This document shows positions 27,728-37,378 of a stretch of DNA of 64,000 bases, one piece after another (the first letter of the stretch is position 1; the number at the start of each line of letters is the position of its first letter). The position numbers were made by a program, and so were the translations under genes. The stretch is from an uncultured Paraglaciecola sp. (lineage in GTDB: Bacteria; Pseudomonadota; Gammaproteobacteria; Enterobacterales; Alteromonadaceae). The notes under the pieces are model-generated. The model ran no database searches. It was not told the DNA's origin and saw nothing but the letters and a program-made list of their open reading frames with translations. The stretch lies in the NCBI GenBank assembly GCA_947498355.1, contig CANMKA010000003.1:1-64000 (forward strand). Direction: 5' to 3'.

Positions 27728-27768
27728 ATTTACTGCTCCTAAATTTTTCAAAATGAATATAAGATTTC

Positions 27769-28791
27769 ATGAGTAAATTAAATCATAATGAGTTAATAAA
27801 CAAATATGAAATCACAATACTTATGACCAGCCTTTTCCCCAGCATTACTCCATTCAAAACAGAGATGTTAGATGTATCTGACGGCCACAGTGTATATCTT
27901 GAACAAAGTGGCAGTCCAGGTGGCATTCCTGTGGTTGTATTACACGGAGGGCCCGGCGCAGGAATAGGCACTGAATATCGACGCTTTTTCGACCCCAACA
28001 AGTATTGGATTATTGGGTTTGACCAAAGAGGATGTGGGCAATCACTGCCGTTTGGCGAGCTTAATCACAATACCAGTCAGCACTTAGTTGATGACGTGTT
28101 GGCAATTCAACAACACTTGGGTATCGATAAGTGGCTGCTATTTGGCGGCTCATGGGGCTCGACTTTAGCTTTGCTGGTGGCGATTGCCGCGCCGGCTAAA
28201 GTCTCGGGTATGATTTTGCGAGGTATTTTTTTAGGACGAGAGCAAGACTATCAGTGGTATTTAGATCCTAAAGGTGGTGCGGCTCAATTGTTCCCTGATT
28301 ATTATCAGGCGTTTCTCAAGCCCGTTGAGGCTATGTTAGGCAGGCGTTCAATTGTAGATGCCTATTCGAGTGTGTTATCGGGCAGCAACGACATACAAAA
28401 AATGGCTGCGATTAAAGCCTGGTGTTTGTGGGAGGCGCGGATTAGTCGGTTGCATACTGAATATAGTGAAGAGGACTTATCGGATAATCTCAACCGTGCC
28501 ATTAGCTTGGCTTTGCTAGAGTGTCATTACATAGTGAATAAGTGCTTTGTGCCAGAAAACTATATTTTGGAGCACGCAGATAAGCTTGCAGGTATCCCTG
28601 GGACTATCGTTCATGGCCGCTACGATTGTGTTTGTAAGGTAGAAAGCGCATATGCCCTGAGTCAGGCATGGCAAGAAAGTCAGCTACATATTATCCCTAA
28701 TGCGGGGCACAGTAGCGCAGAACAGGGGGTGACAAAGGCCCTGTGCCAAGCCACTCAAGCAATGGTTAAGTTTTTTGAGGAGAAGCAATGA
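27769..28791 (+). CDS. pip: Prolyl aminopeptidase (alpha/beta hydrolase, S33)
   Basis: Cytoplasmic serine peptidase removing N-terminal proline. The alpha/beta-hydrolase core is evident: oxyanion region LHGGPGAGIG, FDQRGCGQS, the nucleophile elbow GGSWGSTL, and the catalytic His in IPNAGHSS near the C-terminus. Length 340, against about 313-320 for typical PIPs. The family usually starts near LFPSITPFKTEMLDV, so the ATG at 27823 may be the true start; neither start has a good ribosome site. The stop overlaps dtd by 4 nt. Confidence 0.88.
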   Translation: MSKLNHNELINKYEITILMTSLFPSITPFKTEMLDVSDGHSVYLEQSGSPGGIPVVVLHGGPGAGIGTEYRRFFDPNKYWIIGFDQRGCGQSLPFGELNHNTSQHLVDDVLAIQQHLGIDKWLLFGGSWGSTLALLVAIAAPAKVSGMILRGIFLGREQDYQWYLDPKGGAAQLFPDYYQAFLKPVEAMLGRRSIVDAYSSVLSGSNDIQKMAAIKAWCLWEARISRLHTEYSEEDLSDNLNRAISLALLECHYIVNKCFVPENYILEHADKLAGIPGTIVHGRYDCVCKVESAYALSQAWQESQLHIIPNAGHSSAEQGVTKALCQATQAMVKFFEEKQ

Positions 28792-29225
28792 TAGCCCTAA
28801 TCCAACGCGTAAAGCACGCTCAGGTTGAGGTTGACAATCAGGTGGTGGGGCAAATAGGCCAAGGGATGTTGGTGTTATTGGGAGTAGAAAAAACCGATAC
28901 TCAGGCGCAAGTAGAAAAACTCTGTCAAAAGGTCATCCGCTACCGAATATTTGCCGACGAACAAGACAAAATGAACCTTAACGTGCAACAAGTTGGAGGG
29001 GAATTGTTGGTTGTATCTCAATTTACGTTAGTTGCTGATACGCAAAGTGGTAATCGTCCGAGCTTCTCAAGTGCTGCGCCGCCCGAACTAGGCAAGCGTA
29101 TGTACGAAGCGTTTTTATCAGAAGTAAAACAAAATGGCCTAGTATGCGAGGCTGGGAGGTTTGGTGCAGATATGCAGGTATCCCTAGTAAACGACGGACC
29201 CGTGACCTTTCAACTTAAGGTCTAA
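28788..29225 (+). CDS. dtd: D-aminoacyl-tRNA deacylase
   Basis: Proofreading enzyme that hydrolyses D-amino acids from mischarged tRNAs. At 145 residues it matches the usual length exactly. It starts MIALIQRVKHAQVEVDNQVV and contains the DTD motifs SQFTLVADTQSGNRPSFSSAA and the VSLVNDGPVTF segment bearing the cross-subunit Gly-Pro. It overlaps pip by 4 nt (ATGA), the same arrangement seen in several Vibrio and Shewanella genomes, so they are translationally coupled. Confidence 0.97.
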   Translation: MIALIQRVKHAQVEVDNQVVGQIGQGMLVLLGVEKTDTQAQVEKLCQKVIRYRIFADEQDKMNLNVQQVGGELLVVSQFTLVADTQSGNRPSFSSAAPPELGKRMYEAFLSEVKQNGLVCEAGRFGADMQVSLVNDGPVTFQLKV

Positions 29226-29316
29226 TGCCGTTTAGGGTATAAGTTAAAAATTTGCTGCAAACTCATATATACGTTTTAATGGTCAGCCTTGTTTTGACAA
29301 TGGAAGTACAGGTTAG

Positions 29317-30210
29317 ATGTTTAAAATTGACACACCTAGTAGTGAACAAGACTTTATCGAGTACTTTGCATTTAGGTGGAAAATGCTCAGAGCCCCTTGG
29401 AAAGCTCCCTTAGGCTCTGAGAAAGACGAATACGAACAAGTTGGCCAACATCGAATGATCCGTAGCTTAGATGGCGACGTGATTGCTGTGGGCCGTGTTC
29501 ATATGAATTCTGCTGAAGAAGCGCAAGTGCGGCATATTGCGGTAGAAAAGGCGTTCCAAGATAAAGGTCTAGCTAAAATGCTTTTAGCATCTTTGGAGTC
29601 TATCGCTATTAGCGAAGGGGCCAAGCAGATTGTATGTAATAGCACTCAAACGGCGATCCCTTTCTTTTCTAGTGTAGGCTTTCAAATTGACGACAATTCG
29701 CCTAATGAACTTGGTGGGCAACAACGTCAGCAAATGATCAAGAAATTAGTCGACCCTAGCACTATCACACTTCACCCCATTTGGTGTAAACAGCTGCAAG
29801 ACACATGGACCGAGATGATCCCGATCAGCGAACATATGGGCATCAAATTGCATCAATACACTGGCCGTACCCTAGAAACCCGAGCCTCTCTGAACAAGAA
29901 TATTAACTTACACGGCACTATGTTCGCCGGCAGTATTTTCTCGTTAGCGACCCTGACGGGTTGGGGCAGTTTATTCTTGTTGCTAAAAGAAAAACAATTA
30001 GACGGAGAGATAGTGTTAGGTGACGGGAATATTCATTATCATAAGCCCATCACGATGCAGCCTAGAGCTGTTTGTCATGTTGAGTCTATAAAAGGAAAGT
30101 TTGAGCCACTGAGTTTACGCAAAAAAGCGCACTTTGACGTTACCGTTGCTATTTTAGATGGCGATAATGCAGTAGCAGAATTTACGGGTAAGTTTTGGAT
30201 ATTACCTTAA
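29317..30210 (+). CDS. GNAT acetyltransferase fused to hot-dog thioesterase (YiiD-like)
   Basis: The 297-residue two-domain protein has a GNAT domain at residues 1-145 with the acetyl-CoA loop VRHIAVEKAFQDKGLAKMLLASLE and QTAIPFFSSVGF. Residues 150-297 form a YiiD C-terminal hot-dog domain (TLETRASLNKNINLHGTMFA, LGDGNIHYHKPI). The same fusion is known from E. coli YiiD/FabY, where the hot-dog part is linked to fatty-acid initiation. Which substrate is acetylated is unknown. It lies 90 bases after dtd. Confidence 0.88.
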   Translation: MFKIDTPSSEQDFIEYFAFRWKMLRAPWKAPLGSEKDEYEQVGQHRMIRSLDGDVIAVGRVHMNSAEEAQVRHIAVEKAFQDKGLAKMLLASLESIAISEGAKQIVCNSTQTAIPFFSSVGFQIDDNSPNELGGQQRQQMIKKLVDPSTITLHPIWCKQLQDTWTEMIPISEHMGIKLHQYTGRTLETRASLNKNINLHGTMFAGSIFSLATLTGWGSLFLLLKEKQLDGEIVLGDGNIHYHKPITMQPRAVCHVESIKGKFEPLSLRKKAHFDVTVAILDGDNAVAEFTGKFWILP

Positions 30211-30242
30211 TCTTTGCAGGTCAGGCAGTGTTTAACAGAAAC

Positions 30243-30270
30243 AAAAAAAGCGCTAGATAGCGCTTTTTTT
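30243..30270. terminator. Bidirectional terminator between the GNAT-thioesterase and rpoH
   Basis: AAAAAAAGCGCTA pairs with TAGCGCTTTTTTT around GA. It serves both convergent genes. Confidence 0.92.
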
Positions 30271-30287
30271 AGTTGTGTCATTAATGA

Positions 30288-31142
30288 TTAGGCAGCCATT
30301 GCGCCCTGCAATTTCTTCATTGCATTTTTCTCTATCTGACGAACACGCTCTGCAGAAACTTGATATTTGTCCGCAAGATCTTGTAGCGTAGTTTTGTCGT
30401 CTGACAACCAACGAGTTTGAATAATATGCTGACTACGTTCGTCTAAGGTTTTAAGCGCAGCATATAAGCGACCTGACGCATTAGCGTCCCAGTCGGCATT
30501 GACTACGTCAGATTCTACGTCGGCAGTTTTATCTTCTAAGTATTGGGCCGGAGAGAAATTACCACTCTCATCGTCATCTGCTGATAAGTCAAATGCTTGG
30601 TCTTGGCTGCTCATTCGAGCTTCCATTTGCAATACTTCCTTGGTGCTTACGCCTAGGTCTTCTGCTACCTTTTGTACTTCGGCATGAGAGAACCAGCCAA
30701 GACGTTTTTTATTCTTACGCAGATTAAAAAACAACTTACGTTGGGCTTTAGTGGTAGCAACTTTTACAATTCTCCAGTTACGTAACACAAACTCATGTAT
30801 TTCAGCTTTAATCCAATGTACCGCAAATGAGACTAAGCGGACACCTACTGTAGGGTCAAAACGCTTTACGGCTTTCATTAAGCCTATATTACCTTCTTGA
30901 ACTAAGTCAGCTTGAGGCAAGCCATAGCCAGCGTAAGATTTTGCGATGTGCACAACAAATCTTAGGTGCGACATAATAAGCTTTCTTGCTGATTCAAGAT
31001 CGCCATCTTCTTGAAGGCGTTGCGCAAGGCTTCGTTCTTCTTCTGCCGTAAGCATGTCAATGCTGCTTACTGCCTGCATGTAGGTCTCTATACTGCCTGT
31101 CTGCGGAACGGATAATGTTAGTGCGCGAATATCTGTACTCAT
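30288..31142 (-). CDS. rpoH: RNA polymerase sigma-32 (heat shock)
   Basis: The 284-residue sigma-70-family factor carries the sigma-32 hallmarks: region 2 [20 protein letters not shown], the RpoH box [17 protein letters not shown], and region 4 ending [17 protein letters not shown]. It directs transcription of chaperones and proteases. A strong sigma-32-type promoter precedes groES about 9 kb away. Levels are normally set by translation and by DnaK/FtsH; no thermosensor structure could be judged here. Confidence 0.97.
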   Translation of the reverse strand: MSTDIRALTLSVPQTGSIETYMQAVSSIDMLTAEEERSLAQRLQEDGDLESARKLIMSHLRFVVHIAKSYAGYGLPQADLVQEGNIGLMKAVKRFDPTVGVRLVSFAVHWIKAEIHEFVLRNWRIVKVATTKAQRKLFFNLRKNKKRLGWFSHAEVQKVAEDLGVSTKEVLQMEARMSSQDQAFDLSADDDESGNFSPAQYLEDKTADVESDVVNADWDANASGRLYAALKTLDERSQHIIQTRWLSDDKTTLQDLADKYQVSAERVRQIEKNAMKKLQGAMAA

Positions 31143-31636
31143 TCAAATCTCCTAGTACGCTATATGTCTTGATGCTAGCAAAATTAAAAACGGATCGCGA
31201 CATTAAAATAGGCCTATTTCGTTAATTAGTAGACCGTCAATTACAGCAAAAATTCCAACTATCCTCTGTTTTGGGCCGTTTGTTTAAAATTCAACCAAAA
31301 ACCTCTATAAAATCGACTTTTTTACGTATTATTTAAACAACGGGATTACTTTATTTTGTCATTCTTTTATGAACAACAGATGAACCTATGGTAGCGTGCG
31401 TCTCAGTTTAACAAGGCCTATTCACCTTGCTCTCAATCGTTTGGCGAAAAAGTAGGCATTAAACGATTACCGTTAATTATGCAAAATTATACCTTTGAGT
31501 ATTAGACAAAGGCCTTGGTAAGCGATAGATTTACGTGTAAATAATCATCACTTACCTGCTATGCGATGATTTTGCAAAACTTCGCATGTATTAGATACTC
31601 GCCGCTGATGGACCATGATAATTTTATAGGAATACC
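31143..31636. other. Divergent intergenic region between rpoH and the EAL-HDOD gene
   Basis: 494 bases without a gene. It must contain the rpoH promoters (minus strand) and the promoter for the plus-strand signalling gene. I could not fix hexamers with confidence. Confidence 0.5.
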
Positions 31637-32881
31637 ATGTTTGCTTTTATTGCTCGCCAACCGATTTTAGACACAGCTAAAAATGTCTTCGCGTATGAAT
31701 TGTTGTTTAGAGATGGAAAAAATAATTGTTACCCGTCAGCAGAGAAAAGTGAAACAACAGAAAAGTTGATTGCACAAAAGTATCGAACCCTCGCCTTAGA
31801 TGATATTTCATGTAGTAAAACCTCATTTATTAACTTTCAATCAAATTCTATAGCAGACGACCTGAGTTCATCCCTTGATCCAGAAAATGTTGTGATTGAA
31901 TTGTCTGCTGGAAGCAGCAAAATGGACGAATTGACCCATGTCTGCCAACAAGTAAAAAAAATGGGGTATAAAGTTGCGTTAGAGAACTGCCGTGTTGAAA
32001 GCGATATGTCGCAACTATTGCCTTATATAGATTTGCTCAAGGTTAAAACTGAGCGTAGTGAGTACGATAGTTTGTCTAGAAATATCAATCAATTTTTGGA
32101 TGCAAACGTTAAATTAATTGCCGATCAAGTGAATACTCATGAAGACTTTCATATTTGTAAAGGCGTGGGGTTTGATTATTTTCAAGGGTACTTTTTCTCT
32201 AAACCTGAAGCGGTTTCTCATCAACAACTGCCAACCTCTAAGTTAACCCTAGTAGAGTTGATGGGCGCAAGCTCCAGTGCTACTTTCGATTTAGAAGGTA
32301 TCAATCGTGTTATTGAGCAAGACGTAGGTTTGTCGTATATGTTGTTGCGATTTATCAACAACCCCACCATCAACAAACGCTATAAAATAACCTCTCTGCG
32401 CCATGCGTTAAATTACATGGGCGAAGTTGAAATCAAAAAGTTCATCGCTCTGTTAGCGCTTACTAACTTATCCGACGACAAACCCTTAGAGTTGATTCAC
32501 TTATCCTTAGTCAGAGCGAAGTTTTGTGATCTGGTTGGTATTGAAAAAAACCTTGGTAGTAATCCTCCCACCGCATTTTTAGTGGGATTGTTTTCTATGC
32601 TCGATGCTTTACTAGACAGAGATATGCAAACCTTAGTCGAAAAGCTCCCTCTGGTCGAAGAGGTTAAATTAGCCTTATGCGGCGCGCAAAATGACTTATC
32701 CGTTTATTTAATGCTGGCAAAAGCCTTCGAAAGTGGCAATTGGCTTAAGGTTATTCGGATTTCTAAAGTATTAGAAATTGATCAAAAACTTCTACATAGC
32801 CTATTCAACGAAGCAGTACTTTGGGGGAATGGGGTGCGACGTTCTATTTCTCCCCATTTCCCAGAGGCACAAGCTAAGTAA
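31637..32881 (+). CDS. Degenerate EAL-HDOD signalling protein (YuxH-like)
   Basis: The 414-residue protein has an EAL-like domain at 1-205 (FIARQPILDTAKNVFAYELLFRDG) followed by HDOD at about 210-400 (VIEQDVGLSYMLLRFINNP). The catalytic EAL residues are mostly replaced: ELL instead of EAL, IELSAGS instead of the IEITES-type motif, and ALENCR where DDFGSG is expected. It is therefore unlikely to cleave c-di-GMP, and a binding or scaffolding role is expected. The family is common in marine gammaproteobacteria, often regulating motility or stress. There is no operon partner. Confidence 0.88.
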   Translation: MFAFIARQPILDTAKNVFAYELLFRDGKNNCYPSAEKSETTEKLIAQKYRTLALDDISCSKTSFINFQSNSIADDLSSSLDPENVVIELSAGSSKMDELTHVCQQVKKMGYKVALENCRVESDMSQLLPYIDLLKVKTERSEYDSLSRNINQFLDANVKLIADQVNTHEDFHICKGVGFDYFQGYFFSKPEAVSHQQLPTSKLTLVELMGASSSATFDLEGINRVIEQDVGLSYMLLRFINNPTINKRYKITSLRHALNYMGEVEIKKFIALLALTNLSDDKPLELIHLSLVRAKFCDLVGIEKNLGSNPPTAFLVGLFSMLDALLDRDMQTLVEKLPLVEEVKLALCGAQNDLSVYLMLAKAFESGNWLKVIRISKVLEIDQKLLHSLFNEAVLWGNGVRRSISPHFPEAQAK

Positions 32882-32932
32882 CTTACACTCTGTACAAGTA
32901 AGCTGATTTAATGGGTAGTGATGATAGATATT

Positions 32933-32963
32933 GCAGATTGATTGTATTGAGAAATCAATCTGC
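32933..32963. terminator. Hairpin between the convergent EAL-HDOD and anmK genes
   Basis: GCAGATTGATT (32933-32943) pairs perfectly with AATCAATCTGC (32953-32963). It overlaps the anmK stop. It lacks a T-run, so termination is only likely. Confidence 0.4.
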
Positions 32964-34067
32964 TGGTGTGAAGGTGCCGAGTACTGCTGGACGGGCGGCA
33001 CCGGTTACGCTGGTAATGTTACCCGGTATCTTTTGGATATAAGCGTATGCGAGCCATGCAAAGGCCATCGCTTCAACGGCATCTGCGGCGACCCCAAGTT
33101 CTTCTGTTGTGAACACGTCACATTCGTGCAGTTCTGATTCCAGTTCTTCTAATAAAAATTCGTTAAGGGCTCCGCCTCCGCAAACATAAACCTCTTGGAC
33201 CTTGGGCAGGGCTTTGATGTGCTGAACTATGCTTCTAGCGGTAAATACCGTTAGGGTTGCTTGCACACATTGGGCTGAGGGTTGTGGATCTAGGCTGGCC
33301 AGTTGTTGGGTTAACCAGGTTGGGTTGAACATTTCTCGGCCCGTACTCTTGGGGTGAGGCTGAGTAAAATAGGGGTGAGCCATAAGTTGGTGTAATAACG
33401 CTAGGTTGACTGAGCCTTGTGCGGCCCATTGGCCCTTGTCGTCGTAGTTTTTGCCTGTGTGTTGTTTGCACCAAGCGTCCATCAAGGTATTGCCTGGGCC
33501 TGTGTCAAAACCAACTATACCCTGCCGATCGTTAGCAGGTAAGTAGGTTAAGTTAGATATGCCCCCAATGTTCACTACCACGCGGTTTTTGTCTTTGTGG
33601 GCAAAAACATTATGATGAAACGCTGGAACCAGAGGTGCGCCTTGTCCGCCGAGTGCGATATCTTTTCGCCTAAAGTCAGCTATGACATCTATGCCAGTGG
33701 CAATGGCTAAGGTGTTCGGATCGCCTATTTGCAGACTAAAGCCACAATCGCCATTAGGCATGTGCCGTATTGTCTGGCCATGAGAGCCAATGGCAATAAC
33801 TTGATCTGGGCTAATATAGTTATCTTTTAGCAGCGCTAAACTGGCCTGAGCGAAGACCTTAGCCACTTCTCTGTCGGCTTGACCCATGCTCTCAATTTCA
33901 TTGCTTTGCGGCGCGCAAAGTTGATGTAATTGGTTCAATAGTTGGGCTGGGTAGGTAAAGGTTTGACTATCGAGTAATCTTGGGTGGGGCCCAGAAAAAT
34001 CTACCAATGCAACGTCTACACCATCCATACTGGTGCCAGACATTAAGCCAAGATAAAATTGAGACAC
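32955..34067 (-). CDS. anmK: Anhydro-N-acetylmuramic acid kinase
   Basis: Cytoplasmic peptidoglycan-recycling enzyme that opens and phosphorylates anhydroMurNAc to MurNAc-6-phosphate. At 370 residues it is normal length. The ATP-binding start is FYLGLMSGTSMDGVDVAL, with SHGQTIRHMP, VVNIGGISNLTYLP and GFDTGPGNTLMDAW in order. It lies 28 bases downstream of the M23 peptidase gene on the same strand, a pairing common in gammaproteobacteria that links wall turnover and recycling. Confidence 0.96.
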   Translation of the reverse strand: MSQFYLGLMSGTSMDGVDVALVDFSGPHPRLLDSQTFTYPAQLLNQLHQLCAPQSNEIESMGQADREVAKVFAQASLALLKDNYISPDQVIAIGSHGQTIRHMPNGDCGFSLQIGDPNTLAIATGIDVIADFRRKDIALGGQGAPLVPAFHHNVFAHKDKNRVVVNIGGISNLTYLPANDRQGIVGFDTGPGNTLMDAWCKQHTGKNYDDKGQWAAQGSVNLALLHQLMAHPYFTQPHPKSTGREMFNPTWLTQQLASLDPQPSAQCVQATLTVFTARSIVQHIKALPKVQEVYVCGGGALNEFLLEELESELHECDVFTTEELGVAADAVEAMAFAWLAYAYIQKIPGNITSVTGAARPAVLGTFTPAD

Positions 34068-34095
34068 TGTCTTCCTTCTTTACTGAGCCATTTGC

Positions 34096-35388
34096 TTAGC
34101 GCATGGCTAGCATAATGCGTTTGTTGTTATCTAATTGAGCTAGGCGTTGTGTCGCGAGTAATTGAAACTTGTCACGCTCTTTTTTGGCGATAGGCTGGGC
34201 TTTGGGTAGCTTTACTGTACGCGGATTTCTGTGTACGCCATCGACTAAAAATTCGTAATGTAAATGTGGGCCGCTTGCCAAACCCGTTGCACCAACTGTC
34301 CCTATTATTTGCCCTTGTTTAACGCTTTGCCCTGTTTTAACTTTGCGTTTAGTAAAGTGAAGGTATTTAGTGACGTACTTTTCACCGTGCTGAATAAATA
34401 CGTAATGGCCGTTAAATTTATTATAGGCTGACTTAATAACCTTACCGTCACCGGCAGCCATAACGGGTGTGCCGCGACTGGCTGCATAATCTACGCCTCG
34501 GTGCGCTTTCCAGCGTTTTTGTACTGGATGAAAACGCTTAGGTTTGAAAGATGAACTAATATATTTAAAGTTTACCGGCGCACGTAAAAAGCTCTTACGC
34601 ATGCTTCTGCCCTCAGGTGTGTAAAAGTTGCCGTCTGAGTAGCGGATGGCGGTATAGGTCTCTCCTCGATTAACAAACTGGGCCGCAACTATATCGCCAT
34701 TCTCGATAAATTCGCCATCAATAAAGCGCTCTTCGAACATAACATAAAAGCTGTCGCCTTTGCGTATGCCTAAGGCAAAATCGACATCCCAACCAAATAC
34801 GCCAGCTAGGCTCATTATTTGGTTGTCGGTGAGTTTAGCTTCAACGCCAGCATTCCAAAAGCTATTGTTTATTTGGCCTTGCGCATAATTAATGCGCGTA
34901 TCGACAGGTTTGCTATGAATAGCGCTGCTGAAGGTGTTGTCTGGGGTTTTAACAATACGCAATGTATCTGTAACCGAAAACGCATAATCAAGCTGAGCGA
35001 GTTTACCGGCTTTGTCTATGGTTAATTCGAGTGACTCGCCAGGCTTCATTTTCAATAGTTTTTTGGCTAGGTCGCCAGCTCGGCTGACCCGATAGGTTTC
35101 TTGAGGAGAAAGGCCTGCCCGTTTAAAAATTAACGCCAGGTTATCACCTTTACTCACCGTGAAGATTTGTGTATCAAGTTCCTCAGTTGGCTCTTGAGGC
35201 TGGCTAGAGGCTAAATTTTGGTAATTGATATCTAGGCTGTAACGTTTACCAATTTCTAACTCTGGCAATTGTGATTCTGGTAAGGAAGACTTTTGGCTAG
35301 GTATTAGCACCACTAGCAATAGCACAGCTAAAACTGTGACTATCAAAAAACGATGTAACTTAGGCAGTGCTAGTAACGCGTTAATCAT
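34096..35388 (-). CDS. M23 zinc endopeptidase (MepM/YebA-like)
   Basis: The 430-residue protein has an N-terminal membrane anchor (RFLIVTVLAVLLLVVLIPS), a LysM/OapA-like region at about 75-125 (DTQIFTVSKGDNLALIFKRAGLS), and a C-terminal M23 domain. Zinc ligands are in HRGVDYAA (His and Asp) and in GPHLHYEF (HxH). It is expected to cut meso-DAP-D-Ala cross-links during cell elongation, as MepM does. It precedes anmK in an operon and is divergent from tyrS, the arrangement typical of this order. Confidence 0.93.
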   Translation of the reverse strand: MINALLALPKLHRFLIVTVLAVLLLVVLIPSQKSSLPESQLPELEIGKRYSLDINYQNLASSQPQEPTEELDTQIFTVSKGDNLALIFKRAGLSPQETYRVSRAGDLAKKLLKMKPGESLELTIDKAGKLAQLDYAFSVTDTLRIVKTPDNTFSSAIHSKPVDTRINYAQGQINNSFWNAGVEAKLTDNQIMSLAGVFGWDVDFALGIRKGDSFYVMFEERFIDGEFIENGDIVAAQFVNRGETYTAIRYSDGNFYTPEGRSMRKSFLRAPVNFKYISSSFKPKRFHPVQKRWKAHRGVDYAASRGTPVMAAGDGKVIKSAYNKFNGHYVFIQHGEKYVTKYLHFTKRKVKTGQSVKQGQIIGTVGATGLASGPHLHYEFLVDGVHRNPRTVKLPKAQPIAKKERDKFQLLATQRLAQLDNNKRIMLAMR

Positions 35389-35600
35389 AACCGAGCATGT
35401 ATTACAAAAAATTCACTTAACCTGAGAATATATCCATTAGATCCGGTTTTCCAGCCCAACATAGGTTTTTAACCACTTTGAGAGTATTTTATTGCGCTTT
35501 CTTCGCGTATAAATGCGCGGCTTTTCCTTTCATTGCAAAGGCTACACAAGTAAAATGCGAGCCATCTTATAAATCCCAAATTGTTGTGTAGGTTTTAAAA

Positions 35601-36806
35601 ATGTCAGATTGGCAAAATGCAATGGCTGAGATCCAGCGTGGTGCAGAAGAAATACTTATTGAAGAAGAGCTAGTTACTAAGCTAAAAGAGGGCAAACCCT
35701 TAAAAATAAAAGCTGGCTTTGATCCAACCGCGCCAGACTTGCATTTGGGGCATACGGTTTTGATAAATAAGTTGAGAACCTTTCAACAGCTTGGTCACGA
35801 GGTGATTTTTCTGATTGGTGACTTTACCGGCATGATTGGCGACCCTACAGGGAAAAACGTCACGCGTAAGCCTTTAACTAAAGCGGATGTATTGGCCAAC
35901 GCAGAAACCTACAAAGAACAAGTCTTTAAAATTTTAGACCCTGAGAAAACCACTATTCGTTTTAATTCAGAGTGGATGGACGAACTAGGCGCAGCAGGCA
36001 TGATTAAACTTGCCGCTAATCAGACCGTGGCTCGTATGTTAGAACGTGATGATTTTAAAAAGCGCTATGCGGGTGGCCAACCTATTGCTATTCACGAGTT
36101 TTTGTATCCTCTTGTTCAAGGCTGGGACTCGGTGGCCCTTCAATCTGATGTAGAGCTTGGCGGAACTGACCAGAGATTCAATTTATTGATGGGGCGCGAG
36201 CTGCAAAAATCTGAAGGCCAGAGACAGCAAACCGTTTTGATGATGCCTCTGTTAGAAGGGTTAGACGGCGTACAAAAAATGTCTAAGTCTTTAGGAAATT
36301 ACATTGGTATCACAGATGCGCCCAACGATATGTTTGGTAAAGTAATGTCAATTTCTGATGATTTAATGTGGCGTTACTACGAGTTATTAAGTTTTAGGCC
36401 AAAAGCTGAAATTGACGAGTTAAAAGCTCAAGTGCAGCAAGGGGCTAACCCTCGCGATTGCAAAATTGAACTCGCAAAAGAGTTAATCGCACGTTTCCAC
36501 ACTGAGCAAGATGCCGAAGCTGCTCATAACGACTTTATTCAACGTTTCCAGAAAAATCAGATCCCGGATGAGATGCCAGTATTCGATTTTACTGTGAACC
36601 AAGAAGGGTTAAAAATCGCAAACGTGCTCAAAGATGCTAATTTAACTAGCTCGACATCTGATGCTATGCGCATGATCAAACAAGGTGCAGTTAAGCTTGA
36701 TGGAGAAAAGGTTAGCGACACTAAGTTTAGTTTTACCTCTGAGCAAGAGGTGGTGCTTCAAGTCGGTAAGCGTAAGTTTGCTCGGGTAAATTTCCACCTC
36801 GCATAA
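35601..36806 (+). CDS. tyrS: Tyrosyl-tRNA synthetase
   Basis: Class I synthetase charging tRNA-Tyr. At 401 residues it is the TyrRS form common in marine gammaproteobacteria, with the HIGH-type motif HLGHT, the tyrosine-binding GGTDQRFN, the KMSKS loop ([11 protein letters not shown]) and a C-terminal S4 RNA-binding domain ([20 protein letters not shown]). A monocistronic gene ending in a strong terminator. Confidence 0.96.
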   Translation: MSDWQNAMAEIQRGAEEILIEEELVTKLKEGKPLKIKAGFDPTAPDLHLGHTVLINKLRTFQQLGHEVIFLIGDFTGMIGDPTGKNVTRKPLTKADVLANAETYKEQVFKILDPEKTTIRFNSEWMDELGAAGMIKLAANQTVARMLERDDFKKRYAGGQPIAIHEFLYPLVQGWDSVALQSDVELGGTDQRFNLLMGRELQKSEGQRQQTVLMMPLLEGLDGVQKMSKSLGNYIGITDAPNDMFGKVMSISDDLMWRYYELLSFRPKAEIDELKAQVQQGANPRDCKIELAKELIARFHTEQDAEAAHNDFIQRFQKNQIPDEMPVFDFTVNQEGLKIANVLKDANLTSSTSDAMRMIKQGAVKLDGEKVSDTKFSFTSEQEVVLQVGKRKFARVNFHLA

Positions 36807-36859
36807 TTCGAGACTTGATTTAAGGTAAGGGTATGGCTTAGCAGGTTTGCGAATAGATT

Positions 36860-36886
36860 AAAAAAGGGCTTAAAGCCCTTTTTTTA
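36860..36886 (+). terminator. Terminator of tyrS
   Basis: AAAAAGGGCTT pairs with AAGCCCTTTTTTT. Convergent with the rhodanese gene, so it may act in both directions. Confidence 0.92.
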
Positions 36887-36906
36887 CAATTAATGTCTGA
36901 AAGTGA

Positions 36907-37293
36907 CTATTCAATTTTAGGCTGAGCAACAGGTCGTCCAGCTTTTTGCCAGCCGAGCATGTCACCGTCTAAATGTTGCAACTGCTTAAAGCCTTCTCTG
37001 CGTAATACTTTGGCCGCTTTACCCGCACGATAACCTGAGCGGCAATAGAGTACGACGTTTGTTTCTTTGGGCAGTCCTAATGTTGACGCATCACTTTGTA
37101 TATCAGACAAAGGAATATTGATTGCACCAGGAATATGCCCTTGCTGATATTCTTTTGGAGTGCGCACATCGATTAGGGTGTAAGCTGCCTGGTCGAGTTT
37201 GAGTAAAGCTTCTGGTTCGACTTTATCGACTGTAATGGCAAAGCTCGAAAAACTGAATAGGCCAGCTAGGGTATACAATAATTTATTCAACAT
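36907..37293 (-). CDS. Periplasmic rhodanese-like protein
   Basis: The 128-residue single rhodanese domain follows a signal peptide (MLNKLLYTLAGLFSFSSFA). The active-site loop CRSGYR, with the catalytic Cys in VVLYCRSGYRAGKA, is intact; LIDVRTPKEYQQGHIPGAINIPL is the family core. It resembles PspE/GlpE-like sulfur carriers, but its location is periplasmic. Substrate and partner are unknown. Confidence 0.9.
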   Translation of the reverse strand: MLNKLLYTLAGLFSFSSFAITVDKVEPEALLKLDQAAYTLIDVRTPKEYQQGHIPGAINIPLSDIQSDASTLGLPKETNVVLYCRSGYRAGKAAKVLRREGFKQLQHLDGDMLGWQKAGRPVAQPKIE

Positions 37294-37378
37294 ACTAAAT
37301 CTCCACGTCCTTAGGTGAGTGTTGGGTCTGGCAGTTCTGCCTTGGTTTCAGTTTAATAAGACAACACTAAACGTATTT

